The position numbers were made by a program, and so were the translations under genes. Positions 1 to 5,216 of a DNA stretch of 32,076 nucleotides are shown in pieces (position 1 is the first letter of the stretch; every line of letters starts with the position of its first letter). The notes below the pieces were generated by a model. It saw only the letters and a list, made by a program, of their open reading frames with translations, was not told the DNA's origin and did no database searches. Origin of the DNA: a virus; the IMG/VR virus record IMGVR_UViG_3300029893_000045, positions 1 through 32,076 of that record; one strand, given 5' to 3'.

Positions 1-2
1 CC

Positions 3-122
3 AGCGAGTGCCCCGACGGCCCCCGCTACAAGGCCCTCGGCAATTCCTGGGCCGTGCCGTGCGCGGCGTGGATAGGGACAAGAATACAGGCAGTAGAGGA
101 GGAACGAAATGGGAAGCGGTAA
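3..122 (+). CDS. DNA cytosine-C5 methyltransferase, C-terminal fragment
   Basis: The reading frame is open from the left edge to TAA at 120-122 and gives 39 residues. It contains RYKALGNSWAVP followed by W-I-G, which is the C-terminal motif X region of Dcm/M.HpaII-type cytosine-C5 methyltransferases; this helix helps form the AdoMet pocket. The catalytic PCQ and ENV motifs would lie upstream, outside the window. In phages such enzymes usually methylate the genome against host restriction. The stop overlaps the start of the next gene by 14 bp, so they probably share a transcript. The family call rests only on this short motif, but that motif is distinctive. Confidence 0.8.
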   Translation, partial: SECPDGPRYKALGNSWAVPCAAWIGTRIQAVEEERNGKR

Positions 123-399
123 TTGGATAGTTGACGCCCATGAGGCCGAGCAGCGCCGGCTGGAGAAGCGGCACCTGTGCGATTGCGGAAGCGACGACTA
201 CACCGAGGAGGCGTGGTGCCGGGAGATCGGCTGCGATTGCCGGAACGATTGTTTCTTTAAGCAAGAGGAGCGCGGCCTGGTCATGCGCCTGCTCTACCGG
301 TTCGGCATACTGAAAGCGAAGGCGGACCCGAAGTGCGGGTTCTTCGCGTGGCGGGCCTACTGCGGTGGCTGCCGGTCGGTCCTGGAGCTGGAGCCATGA
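109..399 (+). CDS. Cys-rich small protein, unknown function
   Basis: A 96-residue protein whose ATG follows a GAGGAGG Shine-Dalgarno at about 95-101 and overlaps the end of the methyltransferase gene. Cysteines are clustered: C-D-C near residue 24, C-R-E-I-G-C-D-C near 37-44, then a single Cys, and near the C-terminus a Cys and a C-G-G-C pair. The spacing would suit one or two structural zinc sites, but I do not recognise the family. The stop overlaps the ATG of the next small ORF (ATGA). It belongs to a chain of short, tightly coupled genes at the left of the window. Confidence 0.7.
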   Translation: MGSGNWIVDAHEAEQRRLEKRHLCDCGSDDYTEEAWCREIGCDCRNDCFFKQEERGLVMRLLYRFGILKAKADPKCGFFAWRAYCGGCRSVLELEP

Positions 400-524
400 T
401 GATAAACTGGCCGCGGACGTGGCAGCTCTGGCACGCCCTGGCGGCTATGATTTCGGCAGAGTTTGAGATACCGCCGCTTCGCGCCTGGCAGATGGCGCGA
501 CGCCTGCTGGGACCGCAGATATGA
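396..524 (+). CDS. Small 42-residue protein, unknown
   Basis: A short ORF starting ATGATGATA; its first ATG overlaps the preceding stop (ATGA), and its own TGA overlaps the ATG of the next gene. The product is Trp-rich (three Trp in 42 residues), with a predicted helical stretch around W-Q-L-W-H-A-L-A-A-M. No family recognised. The main support is perfect ATGA coupling on both sides, the pattern of true genes elsewhere in this genome. Either of the two consecutive ATG codons could be the start. Confidence 0.5.
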   Translation: MMINWPRTWQLWHALAAMISAEFEIPPLRAWQMARRLLGPQI

Positions 525-880
525 AGAAAATCTGCCCGGTGTCGGGCGAGCTCCGCGATTGGACGGATTTGGGCTACGGTCTTTTCATCTGCCCTTGCTG
601 CGGGGCCGAGTGGCAGAACGGCAAGACCGCGCATCCGAGCATAAAGCCGCCGCCAAAGCCCGCCCACCAGAAGCGCCAGCCCCGGCCGCGTGGTTATGGC
701 AGGCCCGGCCCCAAGCCCAAGGTGGACGGCGCCACGGCCGCCTGGGTAAGCCAGCGTCTGCTTAACGGGGAGCGTATGCCGAAGATCGCCGCGGAGTTGG
801 GCGTCACGTATCATACCCTTTGGCGTTCCGTGGTGCAGGCCGGGGGCAAAGGGCTTAAGCGCTGGCTTAAAAATCGGTAG
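521..880 (+). CDS. Zinc-binding / helix-turn-helix DNA-binding protein
   Basis: 119 residues. The N-terminus has Cys5-Pro and Cys24-Pro-Cys26-Cys27-Gly, a probable small zinc-binding unit. Residues about 41-68 are a Pro/Lys/Arg-rich linker containing an AT-hook-like G-R-P. Residues about 72-107 read as a resolvase/sigma-type helix-turn-helix (GERMPKIAAELGVTYHTLWR), with the usual A-x-x-L-G-V turn. It is likely a transcriptional regulator or DNA-binding accessory factor. It is ATGA-coupled to the upstream small ORF, and a strong promoter for the next gene follows directly. The function is inferred from the HTH; the target is unknown. Confidence 0.7.
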   Translation: MKKICPVSGELRDWTDLGYGLFICPCCGAEWQNGKTAHPSIKPPPKPAHQKRQPRPRGYGRPGPKPKVDGATAAWVSQRLLNGERMPKIAAELGVTYHTLWRSVVQAGGKGLKRWLKNR

Positions 881-884
881 GCCC

Positions 885-913
885 TTGACAGTGATAATAT
901 ATTATCCTATAAT
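885..913 (+). promoter_or_regulatory. Consensus sigma70-type promoter
   Basis: TTGACA at 885-890, a 17-bp spacer and TATAAT at 908-913: a perfect match to the bacterial housekeeping consensus, and the best in the window. It sits in the 52-bp gap before the ribbon-helix-helix gene. Transcription should start near 920, leaving a short leader with a GGAGG Shine-Dalgarno. Such a strong promoter needs repression, and a palindrome fills its spacer. Confidence 0.85.
893..906. promoter_or_regulatory. Palindromic operator in the promoter spacer
   Basis: GATAATATATTATC is a perfect 14-bp palindrome lying entirely between the -35 and -10 boxes. Protein bound here would block RNA polymerase. The next gene encodes an Arc/MetJ-type protein, and that family binds DNA as dimers or tetramers at such dyads, commonly at its own promoter. 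The pairing of this operator with that protein is inferred. I saw no second copy of the 14-mer in the window. Confidence 0.65.
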
Positions 914-932
914 CTATTAACTTGGAGGCGAG

Positions 933-1067
933 ATGAAAAATAAAAATACCATATGCGTGATACTGCCCGACGGCTACAAGGCCGCCATCCGCAAGCATGC
1001 CAAATCGCAGGGGCTTAAAATAAGCGACGTGGTCCGGCTGGCCGTCAAGGCGCTGCTGGGCCTGTGA
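933..1067 (+). CDS. Ribbon-helix-helix (Arc/MetJ/CopG-type) repressor
   Basis: A 44-residue protein with ATG at 933 after Shine-Dalgarno GGAGG. Residues 6-11 form the antiparallel beta-strand (T-I-C-V-I-L), helix 1 covers about 13-26, and helix 2 about 30-43 (K-I-S-D-V-V-R-L-A-V-K-A-L). This strand-helix-helix layout is typical of Arc/MetJ/CopG repressors; Arc itself is 53 residues. These proteins dimerise through the strands, which enter the major groove. The gene lies behind a consensus promoter whose spacer is a perfect palindrome, so negative autoregulation is likely. It could be a lysogeny-type or early-gene regulator, but nothing in the window shows which. Confidence 0.8.
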   Translation: MKNKNTICVILPDGYKAAIRKHAKSQGLKISDVVRLAVKALLGL

Positions 1068-1072
1068 GGATC

Positions 1073-1160
1073 TGCGGCGTGACGGACGGGGCGCGGGCTA
1101 CTTGAAGTTCTTCTCCCTGCGCCATCAAAGCCAAAGCGGGTTAAACTCCCGCCCGCCGCA
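1073..1160 (+). other. GC-rich hairpin cluster between repressor and HD gene
   Basis: The roughly 100-bp gap holds no ORF. GCGGCG at 1074-1079 can pair with CGCCGC at 1154-1159, enclosing an inner hairpin GCGGG (1136-1140), loop TTAAACT, CCCGC (1148-1152). The inner hairpin resembles a tRNA T-arm, but no D-arm or anticodon arm can be drawn. No T-run follows, so it is not a standard terminator. It may attenuate read-through or shape the 5' region of the HD gene, which has no Shine-Dalgarno. Confidence 0.35.
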
Positions 1161-1168
1161 CCTAAAAT

Positions 1169-1741
1169 ATGAAAGACGTTATACTTAAGGAAATAAACAA
1201 GCTCGAGCGCCCCGCCTTAAACCAAAAGGCGGCGCTATCGATGTTCCTGACCGAGTCCGATTTCTTCCGCGCTCCGGCCAGCGGCGGGCAGGATAAGCAC
1301 TTGTGCGAGGCTGGCGGGCTGGCGCAGCATAGCTGGAACGTCTACCATGCCCTTAAAGGCATAGCCGCCAAGTACGCGCCGGAGGCCGGGCAGGATTCGG
1401 TCATCATCTGCGGCCTCTTGCACGATCTCTGCAAGGTCAATTTCTACAAGAGCGATTTTCGCAACGTCAAGAACGAGCGCGGGCAGTGGGAGCGCGTGCC
1501 TTATTACTCGATAGACGACCAGGACCCGCTGGGCCACGGCGAGAAGTCCGTCATCACCATACAGCGCTTTTTTCCGCTGACCGAGGACGAGGCCCTTGCT
1601 GTCCGCTGGCACATGGGCGCGTGGGACGCCGCCAATTACGGCCAGCAGCAGGCGCTCAATAAGGCCATCTCGAAGTCCCGGCTCCTGCGCGCGCTCATGC
1701 TGGCCGATCAGGTGGCGGCCTACTTCATGGAGGGCCGCTGA
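1169..1741 (+). CDS. HD-domain phosphohydrolase
   Basis: 190 residues with the HD superfamily pattern: His54 (A-Q-H-S-W), His85-Asp86 (G-L-L-H-D-L-C-K), His123 (L-G-H-G-E), His148 (R-W-H-M-G) and Asp180 (L-M-L-A-D-Q). These are the expected metal ligands. HD enzymes act on phosphoesters such as nucleotides, cyclic nucleotides or RNA ends; the layout recalls YhaM/dNTPase-like phage hydrolases, but the substrate cannot be read from sequence. An in-frame TAA lies directly upstream, so ATG 1169 is the first possible start, yet no Shine-Dalgarno precedes it. It may be involved in nucleotide metabolism for replication. Confidence 0.8.
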   Translation: MKDVILKEINKLERPALNQKAALSMFLTESDFFRAPASGGQDKHLCEAGGLAQHSWNVYHALKGIAAKYAPEAGQDSVIICGLLHDLCKVNFYKSDFRNVKNERGQWERVPYYSIDDQDPLGHGEKSVITIQRFFPLTEDEALAVRWHMGAWDAANYGQQQALNKAISKSRLLRALMLADQVAAYFMEGR

Positions 1742-1742
1742 C

Positions 1743-1853
1743 ATGGGCGAGTTGCGCTGCTCATCGTTCCGGCCTACGCCGCTTGGCTGGGCGGTCATCG
1801 TAACCGCGACGGCGTTCCTGGCGGGATTTGCTTTAGGATTTTTTTATAGTTAA
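1743..1853 (+). CDS. Small single-pass membrane peptide
   Basis: A 36-residue ORF starting 1 bp after the HD gene stop. Residues about 14-34 are a hydrophobic helix (W-A-V-I-V-T-A-T-A-F-L-A-G-F-A-L-G-F-F) with a G-x3-G-like pattern. It is probably an inner-membrane peptide with about 13 residues on the N-terminal side. No family recognised. A holin role is possible only in the sense that any small phage membrane peptide might be one; no lysis genes are nearby. Confidence 0.5.
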   Translation: MGELRCSSFRPTPLGWAVIVTATAFLAGFALGFFYS

Positions 1854-1876
1854 CATAGCGGTTTTGGTATAGTTAA
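1845..1876. repeat. Short direct repeat TATAGTTAA before the Sak4-like gene
   Basis: TATAGTTAA occurs at 1845-1853 and again at 1868-1876, 23 bp apart, in the short AT-rich gap upstream of the ATPase gene. The spacing is about two helical turns, so it could bind a regulator. No convincing -35/-10 pair was found here, so this is a weak call. Confidence 0.25.
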
Positions 1877-1899
1877 ACTGTCGGTAAAAGGAGAACATC

Positions 1900-2649
1900 A
1901 TGTCTAGTGTGCTGCCGGACAGGCCGCATACTCCGGTCGGCGGGGTGCCGTCGGAGATAAAGCTTGTCCTTGAGGGTAAGAGCAAGGTCGGCAAGACCAC
2001 GTTCGCGGCGTCCTTCCCGGACGCTCTGCTCATCGAATGCGAACCGGGCGGGGCCGCCCATGTCAACTGTCACGTGCTGGATCTGACCAAGGGGCAGGTG
2101 CCTCTTAACGGTCTACGCCGTGCCATAGTGGAGCTGCGCGACGACGACAGGTTCAAGACCGTGGTGCTCGACACTATAGACGCGGTCGCGGACCTGGTCG
2201 CAAAGGAGATCTGCGCGGAGCTCAAAATCAACACCATAGCGGACGCGCCCAAGGGCGCACGCCACGGCGTTCAGTGGGAGCGCTACGCCAACGAGATCGT
2301 GGGCATAGTGGGGGCGCTTATCGCCCTGCCCAAGAACATCGTGGTGCTGGGCCACACCAAGCCGGCGTCATACAACGAGCAGGGCGCGCTGATGCGCGAG
2401 GAGGGCCTTGACATATATGGAAAGGCCGCCCGCATGCTCTACGCCCGCGTGGACAACATCGGGCATATGTCGGTCGTTAACGAGGGGGGCGTCACCAAGA
2501 CGCTGCTGTCGTTCAAGTCCGGCATAGATTGCACGCGCGGCAGCCGGCATCCGGCCCTACGCGACCGCGAGCTGGTCCTCCCCCGGGAGGGTGGTTACGA
2601 TGCTTTCGAAAAACTGTTCATGCCGCAGACCGCGGCGGGGAGGAAATAA
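1900..2649 (+). CDS. Sak4-like RecA-fold ATPase (AAA_24), recombination
   Basis: 249 residues; ATG 1900 follows an AAAGGAG Shine-Dalgarno. Walker A is G26-K-S-K-V-G-K32-T-T, and Walker B is V-V-L-D91-T-I-D. The Walker A near residue 25, the short length and the motif style match the phage nucleotide-binding AAA_24/Sak4 family, RecA-fold single-strand annealing and recombination ATPases of phages. It is followed by an SSB-like protein and a RecB-like nuclease, the usual Sak4 neighbourhood. It likely acts on ssDNA during recombination-dependent replication. The stop overlaps the next start (TAATG). Confidence 0.8.
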   Translation: MSSVLPDRPHTPVGGVPSEIKLVLEGKSKVGKTTFAASFPDALLIECEPGGAAHVNCHVLDLTKGQVPLNGLRRAIVELRDDDRFKTVVLDTIDAVADLVAKEICAELKINTIADAPKGARHGVQWERYANEIVGIVGALIALPKNIVVLGHTKPASYNEQGALMREEGLDIYGKAARMLYARVDNIGHMSVVNEGGVTKTLLSFKSGIDCTRGSRHPALRDRELVLPREGGYDAFEKLFMPQTAAGRK

Positions 2650-3167
2650 TGGAGTTCGACTTCGACAGCGCGGAGGGTGGCCTCCGCTACGAGAACGGGA
2701 AGCGCTACACGCTGACCGTGAAAAGTGCGGAAGAGGGTGAGTCCAAGATAAAAGGCACGCCCTACGTGCGCCTGCACCTGGCCGACGAGAACGGGGCCGA
2801 CGCGTTCGCGGTCGACATATGGAACACGCCCAAGGCGATGTTTATCGCCGCCGCCTGGTTCAAGGCGCTGGGTCTGCGTGACAACGGCCGGGTTAATGCC
2901 GACCCGACGTCCCTGCGCGGCATAAAGCTGACGGCGGCCTGCAAGTACGAGACCTACACCGGCCTTGACGGCAAGGAGCGCAAGGCGGTGCGGTGGGAGG
3001 ACCCGCTGCCGATACAGTACGACGCCGGCCAGGAGACCGGCCCCGGTGCCATGCCGGGCGATCGGCGCGTGGATGAAGGCATGTCCAGCGACCAGGCGGC
3101 CGCCGCTATGGCGCCCAAGGGCAAGAAGGCTACCAAGAAAAAGGACGAGGAGGAAGTCCCGTTCTGA
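2649..3167 (+). CDS. SSB-like single-stranded DNA-binding protein
   Basis: 172 residues, starting at the ATG that overlaps the ATPase stop. Residues about 18-120 are strand-rich with a predicted OB-like core (Y-T-L-T-V-K, Y-V-R-L-H-L). The end is a low-complexity Lys/Ala tail followed by the acidic tip D-E-E-E-V-P-F, which imitates the D-D-D-I-P-F tip by which bacterial SSBs recruit partner proteins. DUF669-type phage proteins have a similar layout. It is placed between a Sak4-like ATPase and a nuclease, where ssDNA binding makes sense. The function is inferred from tail and context. Confidence 0.65.
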   Translation: MEFDFDSAEGGLRYENGKRYTLTVKSAEEGESKIKGTPYVRLHLADENGADAFAVDIWNTPKAMFIAAAWFKALGLRDNGRVNADPTSLRGIKLTAACKYETYTGLDGKERKAVRWEDPLPIQYDAGQETGPGAMPGDRRVDEGMSSDQAAAAMAPKGKKATKKKDEEEVPF

Positions 3168-3173
3168 CGATTC

Positions 3174-3196
3174 CGGGGGCGTTATGGGCGCCCCCG
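3174..3196 (+). terminator. Strong hairpin after the SSB-like gene
   Basis: CGGGGGCG (3174-3181), a 7-nt loop and CGCCCCCG (3189-3196) form an 8-bp GC stem 6 bp after the SSB-like stop. Only CTTTCT follows instead of a T-run, so termination would be weak; it may instead protect the 3' end or attenuate the operon. A fresh Shine-Dalgarno (AAAAAAGGAG) for the next gene follows. Confidence 0.5.
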
Positions 3197-3221
3197 CTTT
3201 CTAAAAAAGGAGAAGAACAAT

Positions 3222-4136
3222 ATGGAAGTCAACCTGCCTTACCGCCCCGCCGGGGCGAAGTACGAAGTGGAGTTCAAGGGGAACGGCTACTACATCGACG
3301 GCAAGCGTTTAAAGCGCGTCACGACCGTTCTGTCGAAATTCCCGGACGCCGGCAACGGCCTTATCGAGTGGAGCAAGAACCGGGTCGCCATCACCATGCG
3401 CCGGCTGTTAAAGGACCGCATAGTGGATGGCGGCGCCGATCTGCGCTGGTGCCATTTCGCGGCCGGGGAGATAGACGGCCTGGTGGAGCAGGCGCGCTCC
3501 AACCCGGACGAGATAAAGGACCAGACCGCCGAGGTCGGCACGGCTGTCCACGCGTTCGTGGAGGAGTGGCTTAAGGCCGGCGCTACGGCGGCCGCCGCGG
3601 ACGACATCCGCGCCAAGTATATGCTGCCGCCCAAGCCGGAGCTGCTCGAGGTCCTGCAGCGGCAGGCCGACACGGACAAGATGACCGATGCCGAGCGCAA
3701 CCTGTTCTACGACCAGATGAAGTCCTATATGTTCGCCCGCTTCTGCGAGTTCTGGCTTAAGTCCGGGCTGACCTACGTGGGTTCGGAGATCATGGTCGGC
3801 AGCCGGAAATACAAATACGGCGGTCGCATTGACATCCTGGCGCGCGACCGCAAGGGCCGGCTGGTGCTGGTGGACTTCAAGACGAATAAGTGGGTGTCGC
3901 CGGAGATGTTCTCGCAGGTGGCGGCCTATAAGACGGCCTACGAGGAGCAGTACGGCGAGAAGATACACCGCTGCGCGATCGTGCAGTGCCCGCGCGAGTG
4001 GACGGAGACCAACATGGGTTTCGGCGTCTACCCGGTCGCGCGCATAGCGACCTATCGGTCCATCTTCCTGTTTATCCTGAAAACATGGGAGCTGACGGAG
4101 TTCAAAGCGGCCAGGTGCCGCAAGGAGAAAATATGA
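3222..4136 (+). CDS. PD-(D/E)XK nuclease (RecB/Cas4-like exonuclease)
   Basis: 304 residues, starting after AAGGAG. Motifs in order: G106-T-A-V-H110, G-G-R-I-D204-I-L-A, V-D218-F-K220-T, and Q232-x3-Y236. These are the His, Asp, D-x-K and QxxxY signatures of RecB-family nucleases such as lambda-type exonucleases, AddB and Cas4. Metal-dependent cleavage or 5'-3' resection of dsDNA is expected, making ssDNA for the Sak4-like annealing ATPase two genes upstream. No Cys cluster for an Fe-S domain is evident, which argues against a true Cas4. It is ATGA-coupled to the following gene. Confidence 0.85.
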   Translation: MEVNLPYRPAGAKYEVEFKGNGYYIDGKRLKRVTTVLSKFPDAGNGLIEWSKNRVAITMRRLLKDRIVDGGADLRWCHFAAGEIDGLVEQARSNPDEIKDQTAEVGTAVHAFVEEWLKAGATAAAADDIRAKYMLPPKPELLEVLQRQADTDKMTDAERNLFYDQMKSYMFARFCEFWLKSGLTYVGSEIMVGSRKYKYGGRIDILARDRKGRLVLVDFKTNKWVSPEMFSQVAAYKTAYEEQYGEKIHRCAIVQCPREWTETNMGFGVYPVARIATYRSIFLFILKTWELTEFKAARCRKEKI

Positions 4137-4450
4137 CCAAGACCAAGCGGGCGCAGCCGGACCTGCCCATAAAGCCCGGCAAGATGAGCATGGACGGGTT
4201 CGACGGGAAGCCGATAAAGGCCACCACGCCGGAGTCCGTCCAGGAGGCGGCCGACCTCTATTTCGACCGGAAAGCCACCGCGGAGATGGCCAAGGACCGG
4301 CTGGAAACGGCTGTCATGTCGCTCGAGGCCGAGATGACGTCCCTCAAGATGACGGTCGCCGTGGTGCGCGACGCCACCGGCAGCCCCTATGTCGTGCGGG
4401 TGAAGCCCGGCAAGACGAAGCTGGAGGTCAAGGCGGCCTCCAAGGCATGA
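4133..4450 (+). CDS. Small helical protein in the recombination operon
   Basis: 105 residues; the ATG overlaps the nuclease stop (ATGA) and the stop overlaps the RuvC-like start. A basic N-terminal tail is followed by a predicted coiled-coil or long helix at about 35-70 (E-A-A-D-L-Y-F-D-R-K, E-M-A-K-D-R-L-E-T-A) and a small strand-rich end with Lys residues. No family recognised. Its place between the nuclease and resolvase suggests an accessory role in recombination or replication. Confidence 0.65.
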   Translation: MTKTKRAQPDLPIKPGKMSMDGFDGKPIKATTPESVQEAADLYFDRKATAEMAKDRLETAVMSLEAEMTSLKMTVAVVRDATGSPYVVRVKPGKTKLEVKAASKA

Positions 4451-4992
4451 GCTTCGTCACCGAAGCTTCCGCAGGGCGCGCCGGCTTCCGGCGTGCCGGC
4501 TGGACCCCGGATCCGCTGGCGAGGACGGTCCTCACAGTGGACCCGGGGCTCCGGGTAGGCTGGGCTATTGCCGCCGCCGAGCCGCGTACCTTGCTGGCCG
4601 GCGGCTTCTTCGAGCTAGACCGGGCGCTGCTCTATGGCTCTGCCTGGCGCTTCATGGTCAGCCTGCTCGACCTGTACGGGCCGTCGCTGGTGGTCATGGA
4701 GTCCTACTTCGTGGCGCCCGGCGCGCATTGCGGGCAGTCCATCGAGGTCCGCGGCGCCATTAAAGCGGCCATAGAGCGCGCGCACGTGGGCTGGACGCAG
4801 CTTAACCCGGCCCGCATTCGCGCGGGGCTTGGCGTAAAAGGTAAACTTAAGGACACGCAAATCCGGGAGATAGTCTGCGATCTGTTCGGCATGCCGGCCA
4901 AGTACCAGCCTGACCCGACCAAGCACCGGGAGGTATTCTTCCCGGCCGATGTATTCGACGCCGCCGCCCTGGCGTGGGTGGCTGAAGTTTAG
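4447..4992 (+). CDS. RuvC-like Holliday junction resolvase
   Basis: 181 residues with the RNase H-fold RuvC pattern: first strand L-T-V-D32-P-G-L-R-V-G-W, second acidic residue in V-V-M-E85-S, and C-terminal acids around D168-V-F-D171-A-A-A-L. This D-E-D arrangement binds two metals for junction or branch cleavage. Phage RuvC-like enzymes clear branched DNA before packaging. It is the last gene of the recombination operon, which ends just before a new promoter. The N-terminal 25 residues before the first strand are unusually long and Arg-rich; a later start is possible, but no internal ATG fits. Confidence 0.8.
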   Translation: MSFVTEASAGRAGFRRAGWTPDPLARTVLTVDPGLRVGWAIAAAEPRTLLAGGFFELDRALLYGSAWRFMVSLLDLYGPSLVVMESYFVAPGAHCGQSIEVRGAIKAAIERAHVGWTQLNPARIRAGLGVKGKLKDTQIREIVCDLFGMPAKYQPDPTKHREVFFPADVFDAAALAWVAEV

Positions 4993-4994
4993 AC

Positions 4995-5023
4995 TTGACT
5001 TTGAACACATATGAGGCTAAAAT
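4995..5023 (+). promoter_or_regulatory. Promoter of the replication operon
   Basis: TTGACT at 4995-5000, a 17-bp spacer, then TAAAAT at 5018-5023, two mismatches from consensus. Transcription should start near 5030, giving a leader of about 190 nt before the initiator gene. The spacer contains CACATATG (5006-5013), whose complement CATATGTG recurs downstream, so a regulator may act here. Confidence 0.75.
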
Positions 5024-5050
5024 ATAGCCAGCCGACCATCACCGGCCGTT

Positions 5051-5098
5051 CAATTTTCCCCGAAAGGTTGTGTGATGGCAACCGAGTAGGGGAAATTC
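5051..5098 (+). ncRNA. Structured leader RNA with candidate bulged-G module
   Basis: TTTCCCC (5055-5061) pairs with GGGGAAA (5089-5095), and an inner stem GGTTG (5066-5070) pairs with CAACC (5079-5083). Between them is an asymmetric internal loop, GAAA on one side and GAGTA on the other. AGUA facing GAA is the sarcin-ricin/loop E (bulged-G) signature, a rigid element that usually serves as a protein or RNA docking site. It lies inside the transcribed leader, about 25 nt after the predicted start. I do not recognise a known riboswitch class. The fold is drawn by eye. Confidence 0.5.
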
Positions 5099-5106
5099 AT
5101 TTATAC

Positions 5107-5154
5107 GGTGTCGGCCAAAGGGAGAATATATGTTGACATATGGTCCGACACGCC
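5107..5154 (+). promoter_or_regulatory. Second leader hairpin enclosing a small ORF start
   Basis: GTGTCGG (5108-5114) pairs with CCGACAC (5145-5151), extendable by CC/GG inside. The apical part holds an exposed GGGAG (5120-5124) and a small ATATG-TTGA-CATAT hairpin (5128-5141) that contains the ATG of a 25-codon ORF. Such a structure could control entry of ribosomes into the leader ORF and so the downstream initiator gene. The ATATGTTGACATAT block could equally be a DNA operator. Confidence 0.4.
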
Positions 5155-5207
5155 TTTCAGATATATGTGAAAAAGCCATATGTGATGTCTTTTTTAGTGG
5201 AAGATAA
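5130..5207 (+). CDS. Leader ORF of 25 codons upstream of the initiator
   Basis: ATG 5130 is preceded at 5 nt by GGGAG, and the frame runs to TAA at 5205-5207, nine bases before the initiator ATG. The stop overlaps the initiator's AAGGAG Shine-Dalgarno, so translating it would place a terminating ribosome on that site. The peptide (starts M-L-T-Y-G-P-T-R-L-S) has no recognisable domain. It may be a regulatory leader peptide or chance; the good ribosome site and stop position support it. Confidence 0.4.
   Translation: MLTYGPTRLSDICEKAICDVFFSGR
5162..5184. repeat. Repeated TATGTGA sites before the initiator gene
   Basis: TATATGTGA (5162-5170) and CATATGTGA (5177-5185) are tandem near-copies 15 bp apart. 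The inverse CACATATG is in the promoter spacer at 5006-5013, and a related dyad lies at 5128-5141. The set looks like operator sites for one regulator of the replication operon, but the region is AT-rich and short matches can arise by chance. Confidence 0.35.
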
Positions 5208-5216
5208 GGAGTTGAA

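Noticed and set aside
1073-1162. tRNA-like segment with a T-arm-like hairpin and pairing ends
   Set aside because: No D-arm or anticodon arm can be drawn, the T-loop lacks the invariant C, and an extra base separates T-stem and acceptor. Kept only as a hairpin cluster.
1141-1168. TAAAAT directly before ATG 1169 as a promoter
   Set aside because: The only -35 candidate (TTAAAC, 16 bp away) is poor, and transcription would start inside the gene.
3222-4136. Cas4 nuclease
   Set aside because: RecB motifs are present but no four-Cys Fe-S cluster is evident and no cas genes are near.
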